NCBI RefSeq assembly: GCF_020184175.1
Contig: NW_026083026.1
Coordinates: 186,001-250,000 of the forward strand
Direction of reading: 5' to 3'
DNA from: Aphis gossypii
Lineage: Eukaryota > Arthropoda > Insecta > Hemiptera > Aphididae
Length of the DNA stretch: 64,000 bases
A model generated the notes under the pieces. The model made no database searches. It was given only the letters and a program-made list of their open reading frames with translations, and was not told the DNA's origin. A program made the translations under genes and the position numbers. This document shows positions 22,500 through 33,511 of the stretch, one piece after another (position 1 is the first letter of the stretch; each line of letters starts with the position of its first letter).

Positions 22500-23261
22500 A
22501 ATGGTTTTGGATACACAAAAGGGTCGGAGGCGATGTCATTTAAGATCATGTCGAGCAGAAAAAGATCTCTAGACCAATAATTGGATACAAAGTGCCAAGT
22601 TAAAGTTGCCAACTATTGTTCACTTCATTTATGGTTGGGCTCATGAGCTGACATCAGTGGACTTTTGTAAACGTGAATTTGGAATGAGCAAATCTACTGT
22701 AGTAGATTGGAATAACTTTATAAGGGAAGTTTGTGTATGAAAAATTTCTCAAGGTGATTCCAAAATAGGAGGTGTTGGTTGTATTGTCGAGATCAACGAA
22801 AGTTTATTTGTTAGACGCAAAAATAATGCTGGTCGAATACTGCCACAGCAATGTGTATTTGGTGGCATATGTCGTGAGACCAATGAGTGTTTCGTCGTAT
22901 GTGTACCCGATCAGTCGGAAAATACTTTATTGCCAATAATTTGTGAACGTATACGAGTTGGATGAACCATTACATCTGATTCCTGGCGAGCCTATAATAA
23001 TATACAACAAACCGGCCATTATACACATTCAACAGTAAACCACAAATATAACTTTGTGGATCCTATAAGTTGAGTTCATACACAGAATGTTGAGAGGATG
23101 TGGGGAAGTGCTAAATGGGACAACAATAGAAACGTAGAGGGACTAAGAGAAACTTCCTAGATTCTTATTTGTCAGAATTTATGTGGCGAAGTAAATTAAA
23201 CAGTCGCGATCCATTTAAAGAAATGTTGAAGGATATAGCAGAGTTTTGGCCACCTGCATAA
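22500..23261 (+). pseudogene. Merlin (IS1595-like) transposase, three TGA stops and a frameshift
   Basis: One reading frame gives FIYGWAHELTSVDFC, STVVDWNNF, the catalytic-region motif FVRRKNNAGRILPQQ, then FGGICRETNECFVV, TSDSWRAYNN and NVERMWGSAKW. The last part shifts frame to YLSEFMWRSK and ends AEFWPPA-stop at 23261. The main frame contains three in-frame stops, all TGA (about 22738, 22964 and 23071). The three acidic positions of the family can be placed only roughly: the first should sit just before FVRR (E in EINESLF), the second at TSDSW, the third at NVERMW. Dead copy. Confidence 0.8.
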
Positions 23262-23475
23262 TTTATAATTTTTTTTTTTATTATTATATTCATAATTTAT
23301 CATTATTATTTTTTATATTTTATTATAATATTAAATATTTATTCATGTATGAATTGTTCTGGACATAGCAGAATTTTGGCCACCTGCATGATTTTTATTA
23401 TTATTTTTTATTTTTATTTATTAATATAATATTGCCATACTTTTTATATATTTTTATTTTGACCGCTTGAATTGT
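23241..23475 (+). repeat. Tandem duplication of the Merlin gene 3' end
   Basis: The block ATAGCAGAGTTTTGGCCACC and its AT-rich tail occur at about 23248 and again about 117 bp downstream as ATAGCAGAATTTTGGCCACC, a diverged two-copy tandem repeat. Confidence 0.65.
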
Positions 23476-24197
23476 TCTATATAATCATAAATATATAATG
23501 TATTATTAATCGTACATTTTTGTATAAATTATTGATTATCGAAAATACAAAATGTATGTATTATAATGTGGCGGGCGTCAACTAAACTTGAGTGGCGGGG
23601 GAATTGCCTTCCTGGCGGGGGTCAACTAGACCAGTACCCAAATACATCTTATTGGATAATATTTTGAGATTAAAACTAGTAAAATGAATGAACTGAGTAT
23701 AAAATAGCCAAGAATCAGTTTTTTACACATTTTAGAATTTAGGTTATGAATAAATAAAATATAGTGAAATTCCTTATAGCTTACATATTATAATAATAAA
23801 TAATAATAATAATGTTTTTTATTGTTCAAGTTTAAGTAAAAGTTTTACATTTATCTACAATTTAACACAAATCACTATTATTAAAGAAATGTATATTGCA
23901 TTATTATTTTTATCAAAAGTAAATTAAAATTATAAAAATAAGTTGATATGATTTTTGGGTTTGTATTCCTTTACTAATAAAGATATTAAATTAATATAAT
24001 TACTATAAAATTAAAATATTTGTTTAAATTTTGTAGGTAGGTATGGTCTGCGGACTATAGGTTTGCGGGAAGTGGGAACCTCTGATTTAAATATAATATG
24101 GTATATGTATATGACGGGTTTCAAACATATTTAGTTACAGAAATTATTAAAAGCATATTTTGTATTTTCCAATTTTATTTAGGAATTTAAATTATAA

Positions 24198-24723
24198 TCT
24201 TATATATAAAAATGAATCGCAAAATTTGGTAAGCGCATAACTCAACAACGCCTGGACCGATTTCGCTCATTCTTTTTTTGTTTGGGCCGTAATTGCCAGG
24301 AGAAGGTTCTTACGGACGAAAAATTTGAGAAAGTTATCGGGTTAGAGAAAAATGACTAGGTGGTGATGAAATTACAGAAGTGCCATCTATCCAGCAAATA
24401 GTCAACTAAATTATTTTTGGTAGTCAATGGCAACCATTTAAATAAAATAAATCATTTATTTAAAATGTTTTTAAAAATTGCATGCAAATAGACATACAAA
24501 CTTAAATCGTTGTCATAGTAAAAAAAGAAATTAAAAATCTATATATATAAAAATGGAGACAAAAATGTATAAAAATTCTTCAATTGAGAACAGCTGAATC
24601 GATTTCGCAAATTATTTTTTAGGTGTATTTGTTATTGTCTGGAGAAGGTTTTTACGAAAGAAAATTTTTAAAAAGTCAACCGAATAAGTAGAAAAATATT
24701 GTGAATTGAACCTGCATAGCTAG
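24198..24723 (+). mobile_element. Helitron 5'-end fragment, with nested second 5' end
   Basis: A|TCTTATATATAAAAATGAATCG at 24198 and A|TCTATATATATAAAAATGGAG at 24538 are Helitron-type 5' starts. The stretch between and after them (GCCATCTATCCAGCAAATA; GTCTGGAGAAGGTTTTTACG) is the same sequence found inside the two Helitrons at 33.5-42.5 kb. No gene is included. Confidence 0.7.
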
Positions 24724-24820
24724 AATGTTTGAACTCTATAAGTGACATTATAGGACATTTTAAGACAACACCAATTTTTTTGTCTTTTTCTTGTTGTTTA
24801 CATTTTTGTTACACGCTTTT

Positions 24821-25650
24821 TTAATAAATGTTAGCAGGAATTTTTTCTCCAAACTGTAGGGGAGCAACTTCGTCTCTAACCCAATTACTGGCACAGTCAT
24901 GTAATAACTTCTGGCCTACTTCGGTCCTTTTTTGTGCATTTAATGGCCGTTTTGACACATGGTTACATTTTAGATCAACTCCAGTCAAACAAATATTTGT
25001 GACCAATGGCATAGCTTCATCTGGTTTTTTATAAACCCATCCTGTAGCAATCGCACCACAATCTTTGCATTTTCCAGAAAATGTAATATAATTTTTCGAT
25101 CTCGAAGTATCATTTGCTATTCGACAACGCTTATACATAATATTACAAGGAGCTTTACAACATTTTATGAACCAATCGTTGATGACATTAGTCCATACAC
25201 CTTGTTTTAAGGTAAAGTACGATTTTTTCTTTCTTCCATATTTTACTTGTATTGGGCTCATTTTAATATAATCTCTATATGGTATATCGAATTTGTAAAC
25301 ATGAGTACCCTCTGATGCATCAGTATCATCATCTGTATTACTGTTTGAATTTTGATCGATTTCCGATTCTACTGGAGTAAAATTGTCAATAGAAGGCTTA
25401 GATATAAGCAATCTTAAATTGTTTTTCCAGGAATGACGGTTTTGAGATACATTGTTGTATAAAGTATGAGGAGAAACTTTCTTATCCAGACTTTCACTTA
25501 ATTGGAGCCACAATTTATTAGAATAAGGAATTAAATTTCCAACCGAATCAAACAAGTGCTCTGCTACAGATTTTAATTCATTATATACCTTATCATGGGG
25601 AACGGTTGGTTTTCTCCCACAAGTGACTTTAAAAACATTGGAAAAAAATT
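24821..25650 (-). CDS. Cysteine-rich TE-associated protein (NOF/FB-like?), partial
   Basis: An open frame on the minus strand ending at 24821. It can be read upstream of the first listed start (about 25555) to about 25650 as FKVTCGRKPTVPHDKVY, so the true 5' end is probably an exon border. Features: an acidic Asn/Ser/Asp-rich linker (about 25400-25300), then a Cys-rich part, CCKAPCNIMYKRC, and a zinc-ribbon-like CKDCG with a later C-x-H pair (LKCNHVSKRPL). This arrangement recalls proteins annotated in aphids as NOF-FB transposon proteins, but that is from memory and uncertain. No DDE core is visible. Confidence 0.45.
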
Positions 25651-26199
25651 TATTTTTTTATTTGTTGCAACCAACACTACTACGTAAAATAAGTCCATAT
25701 ATAATTAAAATATATATATAATTATAATTAAAATAAATTATTTATTATTTTTTCTCAATTATTAGTTTAACATTAATTTCTCTAAATAATATTTATCAAT
25801 ATTATTTATTATAAAATTTTCCGTAATTTTATTTTATTCCCCCAATTATTTCTATTATTATTATTTTTTTTTTTTACTTAGGATTTTTTTCTTATCCTCT
25901 CTAAAATTCACAATATACGTCAAGTAATTTTTTACACGAAAGGACTTCCTCGCCTATAAAATTCACAATTATTTCTCAACTATAACACGACTTATTTCTG
26001 CCTTATAAAATCTCCGATTATTAAAATCGCTAAATACAGCTCTTCTCGGCCCAATAAAATTCAAAATGATTGTAAAACAATCAACGCTTATTTTTACAGT
26101 AAAATAATGGACCTAGTTTTATCGGTTAAGATGAACGATTATATTTTATTCAGTTGAATAAAATGTGTTAACGTATTTCACTGATGTAATGATGTAAAA
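25651..26199. other. AT-rich DNA, no gene seen
   Basis: Low-complexity AT sequence upstream of the cysteine-rich ORF. It may hold that gene's first exons, which I could not identify. Confidence 0.35.
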
Positions 26200-26440
26200 T
26201 ATTGGTTTTGTGATAGAAAATGTTTGTCCTGAATATTTTAGATTCTGAACGAAGTGATGAATGTATTGATTTTACAATGATGTGTTTTTATTTATTTTTT
26301 TTTGTGTCTGTGTCCAGCATAACTAGTCGAAATAATGCTCCAATTTCAAACTATGGGGGTGGTTTCCGATGTAAAAGTGAATATCATTGGTGCATTATAC
26401 AGGTAAAAAGTAAACACTTTCCAACAGTTTTTTAACGTTT
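26200..26440 (+). repeat. Possible dispersed aphid repeat
   Basis: The block TTTTAGATTCTGAACGAAGT and its continuation resemble a sequence I associate with high-copy aphid repeats; a partial copy of its start lies at 18562 (TTTTAGATTCTGAATGTAG). No TE ends were defined. Confidence 0.35.
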
Positions 26441-26579
26441 TACTAAATAAAATAATTCAACAGAAATATAGTTCTTGAATAGTTAGATGATGTTTACAGC
26501 AACTAACAGCTTTTTTGTTTTGTACTAATATACCTACATTGTTTCATCCTCATTGTAACATAATATTTTAAGAATTTGG

Positions 26580-27690
26580 AAGTTTCCAAAACTTTAATAA
26601 AGGCGCCTTTATTGTTAAATAAACCAGCAGTAGTTTGTAAACTTGCAAGAAGGATGTAGGTTGATCATTTGGACCAATAGGTTGGCATATTGTACCGTAA
26701 GATTGCTACAATTGAAGTATAAACATTAATAATATGAATTTATATTAACTATTCAAAAGTTATTTTACCTCCAAAGAATTTTGGTTCATCTTGTTTTATT
26801 GACATATTTAAAACCACACGTTTGCAATAAATAATTTGTTGAATCCATAGCGACACATAACCCATATAACATTGATTTCCCAATCATTGAGCCAAAAAAT
26901 GGTTTTCTCTAAAACATAATTAACAAGATACCTATAGTGAGATATAACAATGTGATGTTAGGAAGCAACAAGTAAAATTATTGTTTATTAATATAGTTGA
27001 ACAAACTTATCTTTATTACTGCTTCAGATGCCCTCGCTGGATATATGCGGTATTTGCGATTCATAACATCAGATAATGAAATAAAAATATTTGAGAATTT
27101 TTCAGTTTCTTCACTGTTTGAATTCTTCAACGCATTGATGTTTTCTGTAAAATCTATAAAAAGTAATACATTTATTTTAAATAACATTATGTGTAGTAAG
27201 TTGATCTTAAGGTTATTATATAAAATATTATTTATTTCTTAACTTCTTCAACAGTTTCATGGGGAAAATGGTAAGCACTGCGTATCCCAGCAATAAAATG
27301 TTAACACGCAACATATCAAACACCAACCTCAGTATCACAGTCATTCACAGATATGATAAAATATCTAATTAACATAATTATTTGTTTTGTTACATTTACA
27401 TAATATTAACAACTGTTAAAATAATTCATTAATAATTATTCACTTTACATAAACTGAAGCTATTTCAGTTAGAACACATAGGTACATAATTTAGGTAATA
27501 AAAATAGAGATTAATTATTAATCTTATTTTCAGTGTCTTCCACAGTTAATAATTCATGAATTATTAATAAGAAAAAGTTTTAAGTTATTTGATATGCTTT
27601 ATAAATATTTGACTTAACAACATTGCACATTCTTCCAGCCATAACTGCCATGTAATTTTCAGACATATTTAATTTTCCTAAACAGAATAA
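26580..27690 (-). pseudogene. Scattered coding traces, possibly P-element-like
   Basis: On the minus strand short exon-like pieces stand out. One follows an AG at about 27155 and reads KFSNIFISLSDVMNRKYRIY. One ends at a GT donor near 26768 (IKQDEPKFFG). One at about 26700-26590 reads CQPIGPNDQPTSFLQVYKLL. A small ORF at about 27670-27590 begins MSENYMAVMAGRMCNVV. The NDQP-x-FLQVYKLL piece is reminiscent of the end region of P-type (THAP9-like) transposases. The pieces do not join into one frame that I can defend. Confidence 0.3.
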
Positions 27691-27699
27691 CTGTATAGT

Positions 27700-29478
27700 T
27701 ATTAAAATATTCATCAAAATATGTGTAACTGTTTAATAAAAAAGACAAAGTTATGGTTAAGTTAAGTATTGCAATTTGCAAGATGTGTCATCAAAATAGC
27801 TATCATCAACCAATGACTATCACAATAAGATCCATGGTTTTTACTGCATTCAATATATTTGGAAGATTTTTGTAAGCAGCAGCATTCAGTATTTTCAAAT
27901 CTGTAATTATAGAAAATTAGAATATTTTAAACATTGTCAATCTGCAGAATTCTGTTCAAGTAATGGTAACCAAAAGCACTGGTATTTAATTTGGATAGTG
28001 GCAACAGAAAAACTAAGTGATCAGTGATAGTTTTAAAATAATACATCATGATCTTTATTAATCAATATAAAATAATAATAATATTAATTTATTTATTTCC
28101 CAACTATAGTTTAACAATTTATAAGATAAACAAAATTAAATTGCAGTTGTTAGACACTTCTAAGCCATTGGCTGTGTTCATAAAAATATTAAAAGTCTAA
28201 ACAATATAATAACAACAATAATTAATATATATAATAATGTTGGTTAATACATATTAAAGAATATAAGTAAAAAGATAATGAGCAACAGAGCATGAAAAAT
28301 AGTTTTTGATTTAAAATAATAGAATAACAATATATTTAATGTTTAATGTAGTTGGATAAACTTATGCTAAGCTAATTATATTAATAATAATAGTTTTTTT
28401 AAGATGATGAAAATTATAAAAGCTATGAGGGTTAATTTTAAATTTAATAACACCTAATGGAAATTGGAAGTGTGTTATTTGTAACATGTAAAGTATTATA
28501 TTATTTACATTGTAAAAATAAGGAAATTATTTACTTTATAAGTATAATGATATACCTATATTAAGCTGTTAATGTACAAAATACAAATAAATAATTATGT
28601 TGAAATTGTTTTACAAAAACGTGGTATTTGAGTCTATAATTACGTAAATGTATTACTTCCTAGTCGAAAAACTTATTAATTAGGAGTGCACATGCTATTA
28701 AGAAATATTTAATATCTAATAAACAATAATTCATCTAAGAACATATTATTAAGGTAAAAATTAAAAAATATAAGTTTTACTTACGTTAAGATGAACCAAA
28801 TACCAACTTCCTTATAAAAGCGACAAATGTAAAATGATCGTTAAAGTTACTATAGACGGTTATTTGCTATTTGAAATTTTAACGGACGAATAAATAATGT
28901 ATCCGGTGCTGGGGACCAGGCTGAGGAATTCTAATACTTGTTGCGTGCCAGTATCAGATTTGAATCCAAATGGTTAATTTGAATGAAAGTTAAACTTAAT
29001 AACGTAATATGTTTTATTGCATATAAACAAAATACATGTAACAAATAAAATAAGTGGCTGAGTGACGTGAAAGTGCTCAGTTGTTGATAGCTTTGGTACA
29101 TCTGCCGTTGCTGGTCTTCGGGCTCCCTTATATATTGTGGTGCGTCTCTTGTTTACGTCGTGTTGTCGCCTTCTGGGTAAAACCAGGTGTCCTTGTTGTT
29201 GTTGTTGCAAATTCGGACACGAATTTGAGAATGTGCAATAACATCTCAAATGCATCATTAGTGTACTGTAATTATTGGTGCGCTTACTATCCCGACACGT
29301 GTCATGGTCATAGTAGCATCCGCATTACCTTTGACACGAGGCATGGTCATACTAACTTAGCCTTGTAATCTCGTAGATATCTTATAGATATCTCGTCGTA
29401 GTCCATAACATACTCAAAAATCGTAGTGGAACTGTTTACAATGTCGAATGGTTGGTAATAATTTGAATTTTGTATTTT
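27700..29478. other. Mostly AT-rich DNA, no gene seen
   Basis: A GC-richer patch at about 29040-29460 includes a near-direct repeat (GACACGTGTCATGGTCATAG and GACACGAGGCATGGTCATAC, about 45 bp apart). It may be an older LTR or other TE piece into which the next element inserted. Confidence 0.4.
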
Positions 29479-29482
29479 GAGG

Positions 29483-29991
29483 TGTCGTATACGCCGATTA
29501 CTCGGACGTATACCAAAATAAAGTTAAACACAAAATAAAGCATAAGAACTTTATTTAAACACGACGTCCGGTGGTGATCGAGTCACACGATCACCACCAC
29601 TGACTCCCCTTTGCTGTCTTAGCCATCTCTCTTATATATTACACTTACAATCGAATTACTATCGATTGTTTTACATTTTTCTATTACTACGTTAAATTTA
29701 CAGTTAATAGACACTATGATTATTATGTAATTGTTATTTTAACCCGATTAATAAATTATTAAACAAATGTATTTTTATTTCTTATTATTATATCTTGCTT
29801 ACTATGCTAACTGTAATATAAAGTTTACTGACACTGAATTGCACAATTGTTATTTTAACCTATTTGTGTGAATAATTAAGTATTGCTTAACTTATTGAAT
29901 TTTGCTGTTTTACTTATTATCTATAGTTTTTCTGAACTTATTTCTTACCTACTAACATCTCTTATAAAATAATCATACATATAATACAACA
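29483..29991 (-). repeat. LTR (3' LTR in element orientation)
   Basis: 509 bp, TG...CA ends. The minus strand contains AATAAAG, a likely polyadenylation signal, about 90 bp from its end. Confidence 0.9.
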
Positions 29992-30889
29992 GTCCCCGAA
30001 ATTACAAAAAATATGACCTCATATTTTACACCTGTGCCCCGTATATGGAAAAGTTTAAATTGAATAGCCGCATTTATGTCTGTTGGTCAGGCTGTTTAAT
30101 TATTGATGACTACTGACTACTGACTATGGAATTATGTAGTTGTGTTGTCTGAAATATGTTGACGTAGAATATGCTTGTTCTTTGTTTATTGTTTTTGTAT
30201 TTGCTGATGTGTTTTTGATGGTTTAGTAGCTGTTTTGCGATCTTTCAAATCGCCCGGAAATTATAACTGTGGCGATATAATACGAGTTTTATGGTATGTT
30301 GTGTTTGTTTTGTTGTTTTTCTTCTTCTTATTTTTGTTTTTCTTTATTATGTATATTTATTAGTTGGCACTGTACAACTGAGTATTGCCGTGGAGTGGCC
30401 GGCTGGTTTTGAGCGACCGCCGTACCATGTGGTTGTTTCTGCCCTGGAGGCGAACAGGAAGAGCAGTGAACATAGTTTTCGAGTAATATGTTTTTGGTAG
30501 GTGTACATTTTGATTTCGAGGAACATGCCGGCAATGGTTGTTGGTTGTGTTATTGTGGACAAAAATATTATACAAGTGTAAAAAAATAAGTCTTTTTGGT
30601 CAGAGGGGGAATTACAAGTTTTTCTTATATTATAGCTTTAAAATTTAAACAAGGCTGGATACTTTTACACACCTATAAGTTTTGTTTTTCTTTAGGTAAA
30701 TATATGTTAATCACGATAAAATTTAATTTTAATTTAATTTCTGTTCATATCCCAAAATTTTTTTTTTTTTTAAATAGTAGTAATAATTAAAAAAAAATCA
30801 ATACATAAATAACTATACTAATAATAAAATAATAATAATAAAAACATAATAAAAAAAAAAGAAGGTATATATTCATATATGACGTATAT

Positions 30890-31600
30890 AATTACTAATC
30901 TTGCTGCGCTGTCTGAAACACACACTGTAGAATCTAGACGAAATCGCGTATGATCAACACACACACAAATGCTGGGTTGAAAAATCCGCTTCGTGTATAT
31001 CGCATACACACAACTGGAGAAATCCAGCAATAATTTGCGTGTAATCCGCACACTCACACATAACTGGAGAAATCCAAAAATAAAATTCGCGTGTACTCAA
31101 CACACACATACACATTTTTGTTATCTCGAAAAATCGTGTATAACACACACACACACACACACTGTGGTCTCTCGAAAAAATCGTGTATAATCAATACATA
31201 CACAAATTCTGAGTTGAAAAATCCGCTTCGTGTATATCGCATACACACAACTGGAGAAATCCAGCAATAATTTGCGTGTAATCTGCACACACACACATAA
31301 CTGGAGAAATCCAAAAATAAAATTCGCGTGTACTCAACACACACATACACATTCTCTGTTCTCTCAAAAAATCGTGTATAACACACACACACACACAAAT
31401 ACACACTTACTGTGGTACCTCGAAAAAATCGTGTATAATCAACACACACACAACTGAAAAAAATTCGCGTGTACTCAACGCACACAACTGTAGAAATCCA
31501 AAAAAAATTTCGCGTGTACATAATACTCAACACACACACTGATCTCTCGAAAAATCGTGTATAATCAAAACACACACACACACAAAAGAAAGCCGTAGAT
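30890..31600 (-). repeat. Composite minisatellite inside the LTR element
   Basis: A higher-order unit of about 237 bp (starting TTGAAAAATCCGCTTCGTG near 30977 and 31214) is present twice plus a shorter remnant. It is built of 35-50-bp sub-units combining CACACACA runs with AACTGGAGAAATCCA, TTCGCGTGTA and AAAATCGTGTATAA. On the minus strand the repeat stays open for 175 codons (31581-31054), coding a monotonous series of VCVCVDYTRFFER-like units. That is probably a by-product of the repeat. Confidence 0.85.
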
Positions 31601-31627
31601 TAACGAGCCACGAGTTGGGCTCCACTT

Positions 31628-32136
31628 TGTCGTATACGCCGATTACTCGGACGTATACCAAAATAAAGTTAAACACAAAATAACGCAAAAGAACTTTATT
31701 TAAACACGACGTCCGGTGGTGATCGAGTCACACGATCACCACCACTGACTCCCCTTTGCTGTCTTAGCCATCTCACTTATATATTACACTTACAATCGAA
31801 TTACTATCGATTGTTCTACATTTTTCTATTACTACGTTAAATTTACAGTTAATAGACACTATGATTATTATGTAATTGTTATTTTAACCCGATTAATAAA
31901 TTATTAAACAAATGTATTTACATTTCTTATTATTATATCTTGCTTACTATGCTAACTGTAATATAAAGTTTACTGACACTGAATTGCACAATTGTTATTT
32001 TAACCTATTTGTGTGAATAATTAAGTATTGCTTAACTTATTGAATTTTACTGTTTTACTTATTATCTATAGTTTTTCTGAACTTATTTCTTACGTACTAA
32101 CATCTCTTATAAAATATTCATACATATAATACAACA
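31628..32136 (-). repeat. LTR (5' LTR in element orientation)
   Basis: 509 bp, same ends as its partner. The primer-binding-site-like TGGAGCCCAACTCG follows three bases inside it on the minus strand. Confidence 0.9.
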
Positions 32137-32140
32137 GAGG

Positions 32141-32460
32141 TTAGTGTTCGAACTCTGAATAATCTAAAATTCCTTATCACTGGGCCGAACTCTTATCACG
32201 GGGCCGAACTGTACCCATCCCCAGGGGATAACACCAGTGCTACGACTATATATTACTATGACATTATATTACTCCGAACAAAAATTTTTATTGTCAACCA
32301 CAACACTGCTCCGATATCAATTACTTCGAATATAAACTATAATGATATTATATTATATTACTCCGACATTTTTGCATTTTACTGATAAAGATAACCGCAT
32401 GTCTACATGATGATTGATAAGTAAAAACCATGATAAATTGATAAATAATATTAATAATAT
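32141..32460. other. Spacer, no gene seen
   Basis: Flank of the LTR element, with a short GGGCCGAACT repeat at about 32183 and 32200. No feature supported. Confidence 0.4.
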
Positions 32461-32752
32461 TATACCTCATTTATATTCAGCCTATTTTCGTGGCAGTGAG
32501 CAGGGAAGTGGGCAGCATGAGCGTGTAAACGCGTTACTCACGCAAACCATGCTCCTCGCATTGCCGCTGCTCGACGCTCCCGTCAAGAGCGGTAAATTGA
32601 GCAGCAGGTTAATCAGCGTATTTAACCTGCTCATATTAACAATGTTAACACTCACTTCGACACTGCCACTGAAGTACTTTGGAAATTAAATACGGCAGCG
32701 CGAGGAGCAGCGGCAATGGCTGATTGTAATTTGTAAATGAGGTAATATAGAT
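32461..32752. mobile_element. Candidate MITE
   Basis: Ends TATACCTCATTTATA (32461) and TTTGTAAATGAGGTAATAT (to 32752) are inverted repeats. Inside them lie further GC-rich inverted blocks (GCTCCTCGCATTGCCGCTGC against GCAGCGCGAGGAGCAGCGGC). A short ORF across it has no family signal. The TSD is unclear. Confidence 0.5.
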
Positions 32753-33020
32753 AATATCTATGGGATGGGTTATATAATTTATAAGTTATATATTTAATAT
32801 AAGTGTATAGACATTATTATAACATTGAATAGATTTTATTAAAGTATAATCCACGCTCCACGGTGTAAAGTAGATCTTCTCAGTGTTCAGAACTTCAGAG
32901 TTTGTAAATGAAAAACAGAAGCACTTTGCACACTACACGGTGTCACAGCTAGTATAATATTAAAATTTATATTTGATGTCTTTTTTCATAAAAATGTAGA
33001 AAACATGTGATTTACTTATA
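32753..33020. other. Spacer, no gene seen
   Basis: AT-rich, nothing supported. Confidence 0.4.
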
Positions 33021-33200
33021 ATTAGTGATGTTACGAACCCTGTTTTTTAAGGTCGAACCGAACCCGAACCAAACTCTTCTTTAAATTAACGAACTCGAAC
33101 AGATCCGAACATACATATTTTTAATCGAACTCGAACCGAATCAAATTTTTCAAATATTTTATCGAACTCGAACCGAACATTAAAAATGTCCAAAGATTAA
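33021..33200 (+). repeat. GAACC-rich repeat with AGTGATGTTACGAAC end
   Basis: Starts AGTGATGTTACGAAC (33024-33038) and continues with many CGAACC units. A diverged inverted copy lies at 42507-42686 on the far side of the second Helitron. Confidence 0.7.
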
Positions 33201-33511
33201 ATGTATTGTTCATTTATTGTTTACTATTTAGTATTTACTATAAACTAATGATTATCTTATAAAATATAAAGTTATTAAATAAACATTAAATAATGAAAAG
33301 TATAAACAATGGGAATTACAATTTATTTTTATAAATATTAAATATTCAAGTATACTCATGATTTAGGTTTAGGAAAAAAAAAATAATAAATTATTTATTT
33401 ATTTTATAAATTAATAATTAACTATTAAGTATTAACTTCTTCTTGCTAGTTGCTACTATTTCTTATTATATTTTATTTACATTTTGTATCAAATTTTAAA
33501 TTATATAATTA
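33201..33511. other. AT-rich spacer between GAACC repeat and Helitron A
   Basis: No gene. The equivalent spacer beside Helitron B is absent or much shorter. Confidence 0.4.

Larger units (their letters stand above)
22078..23633 (+). mobile_element. Merlin-type DNA transposon, decayed
   Basis: Terminal inverted repeats: TGGTCTAGTTGACGCCCGCC at 22078 and its near-perfect complement ending at 23633 (GTCAACTAGACCA). A second internal copy of the TIR-like block (GTGGCGGGCGTCAACTAAAC) lies at about 23569. The expected 8-9-bp TSD is not clean. The internal gene encodes an IS1595/ISXO2-like transposase, as in Merlin elements. Confidence 0.8.
20058..24084 (+). mobile_element. hAT element (ZBED5-like) with nested Merlin, 3' part lost
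   Basis: The 5' end CAGGGATTCCCAACCGCCGT (20058) and the end ...GTGGGAACCTCTG (24084) look like hAT terminal repeats of the ZBED5/SCAND3-related group. The 8-bp flanks (GGGTAAAG left, ATTTAAAT right) do not match, so the two ends may belong to different copies. The transposase gene occupies 20339-21691, and a Merlin element is inserted at 22078-23633. Confidence 0.6.
29483..32136 (-). mobile_element. Complete non-autonomous LTR retrotransposon
   Basis: Two 509-bp direct repeats (29483-29991 and 31628-32136), each TGTCGTATAC...ATACAACA, enclose 1636 bp with no gag or pol. The 4-bp target duplication GAGG is at 29479-29482 and 32137-32140. I counted about nine mismatches between the LTRs by eye (about 98% identity). 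Orientation is minus: just inside the right LTR the minus strand reads TGGAGCCCAACTCG, a primer-binding-site-like sequence, and beside the left LTR TTTCGGGGAC is a weak polypurine tract. Such coding-free elements (LARD/TRIM-like) move with another element's proteins. Confidence 0.9.

Noticed and set aside
20058..24084. A single hAT with proven ends
   Set aside because: The 8-bp flanks GGGTAAAG and ATTTAAAT differ, so the two ends cannot be paired with confidence.
30890..31600. CRISPR-like array from the regular repeats
   Set aside because: The units are variable CA-rich minisatellite pieces without constant repeats and unique spacers, and lie inside an LTR element.
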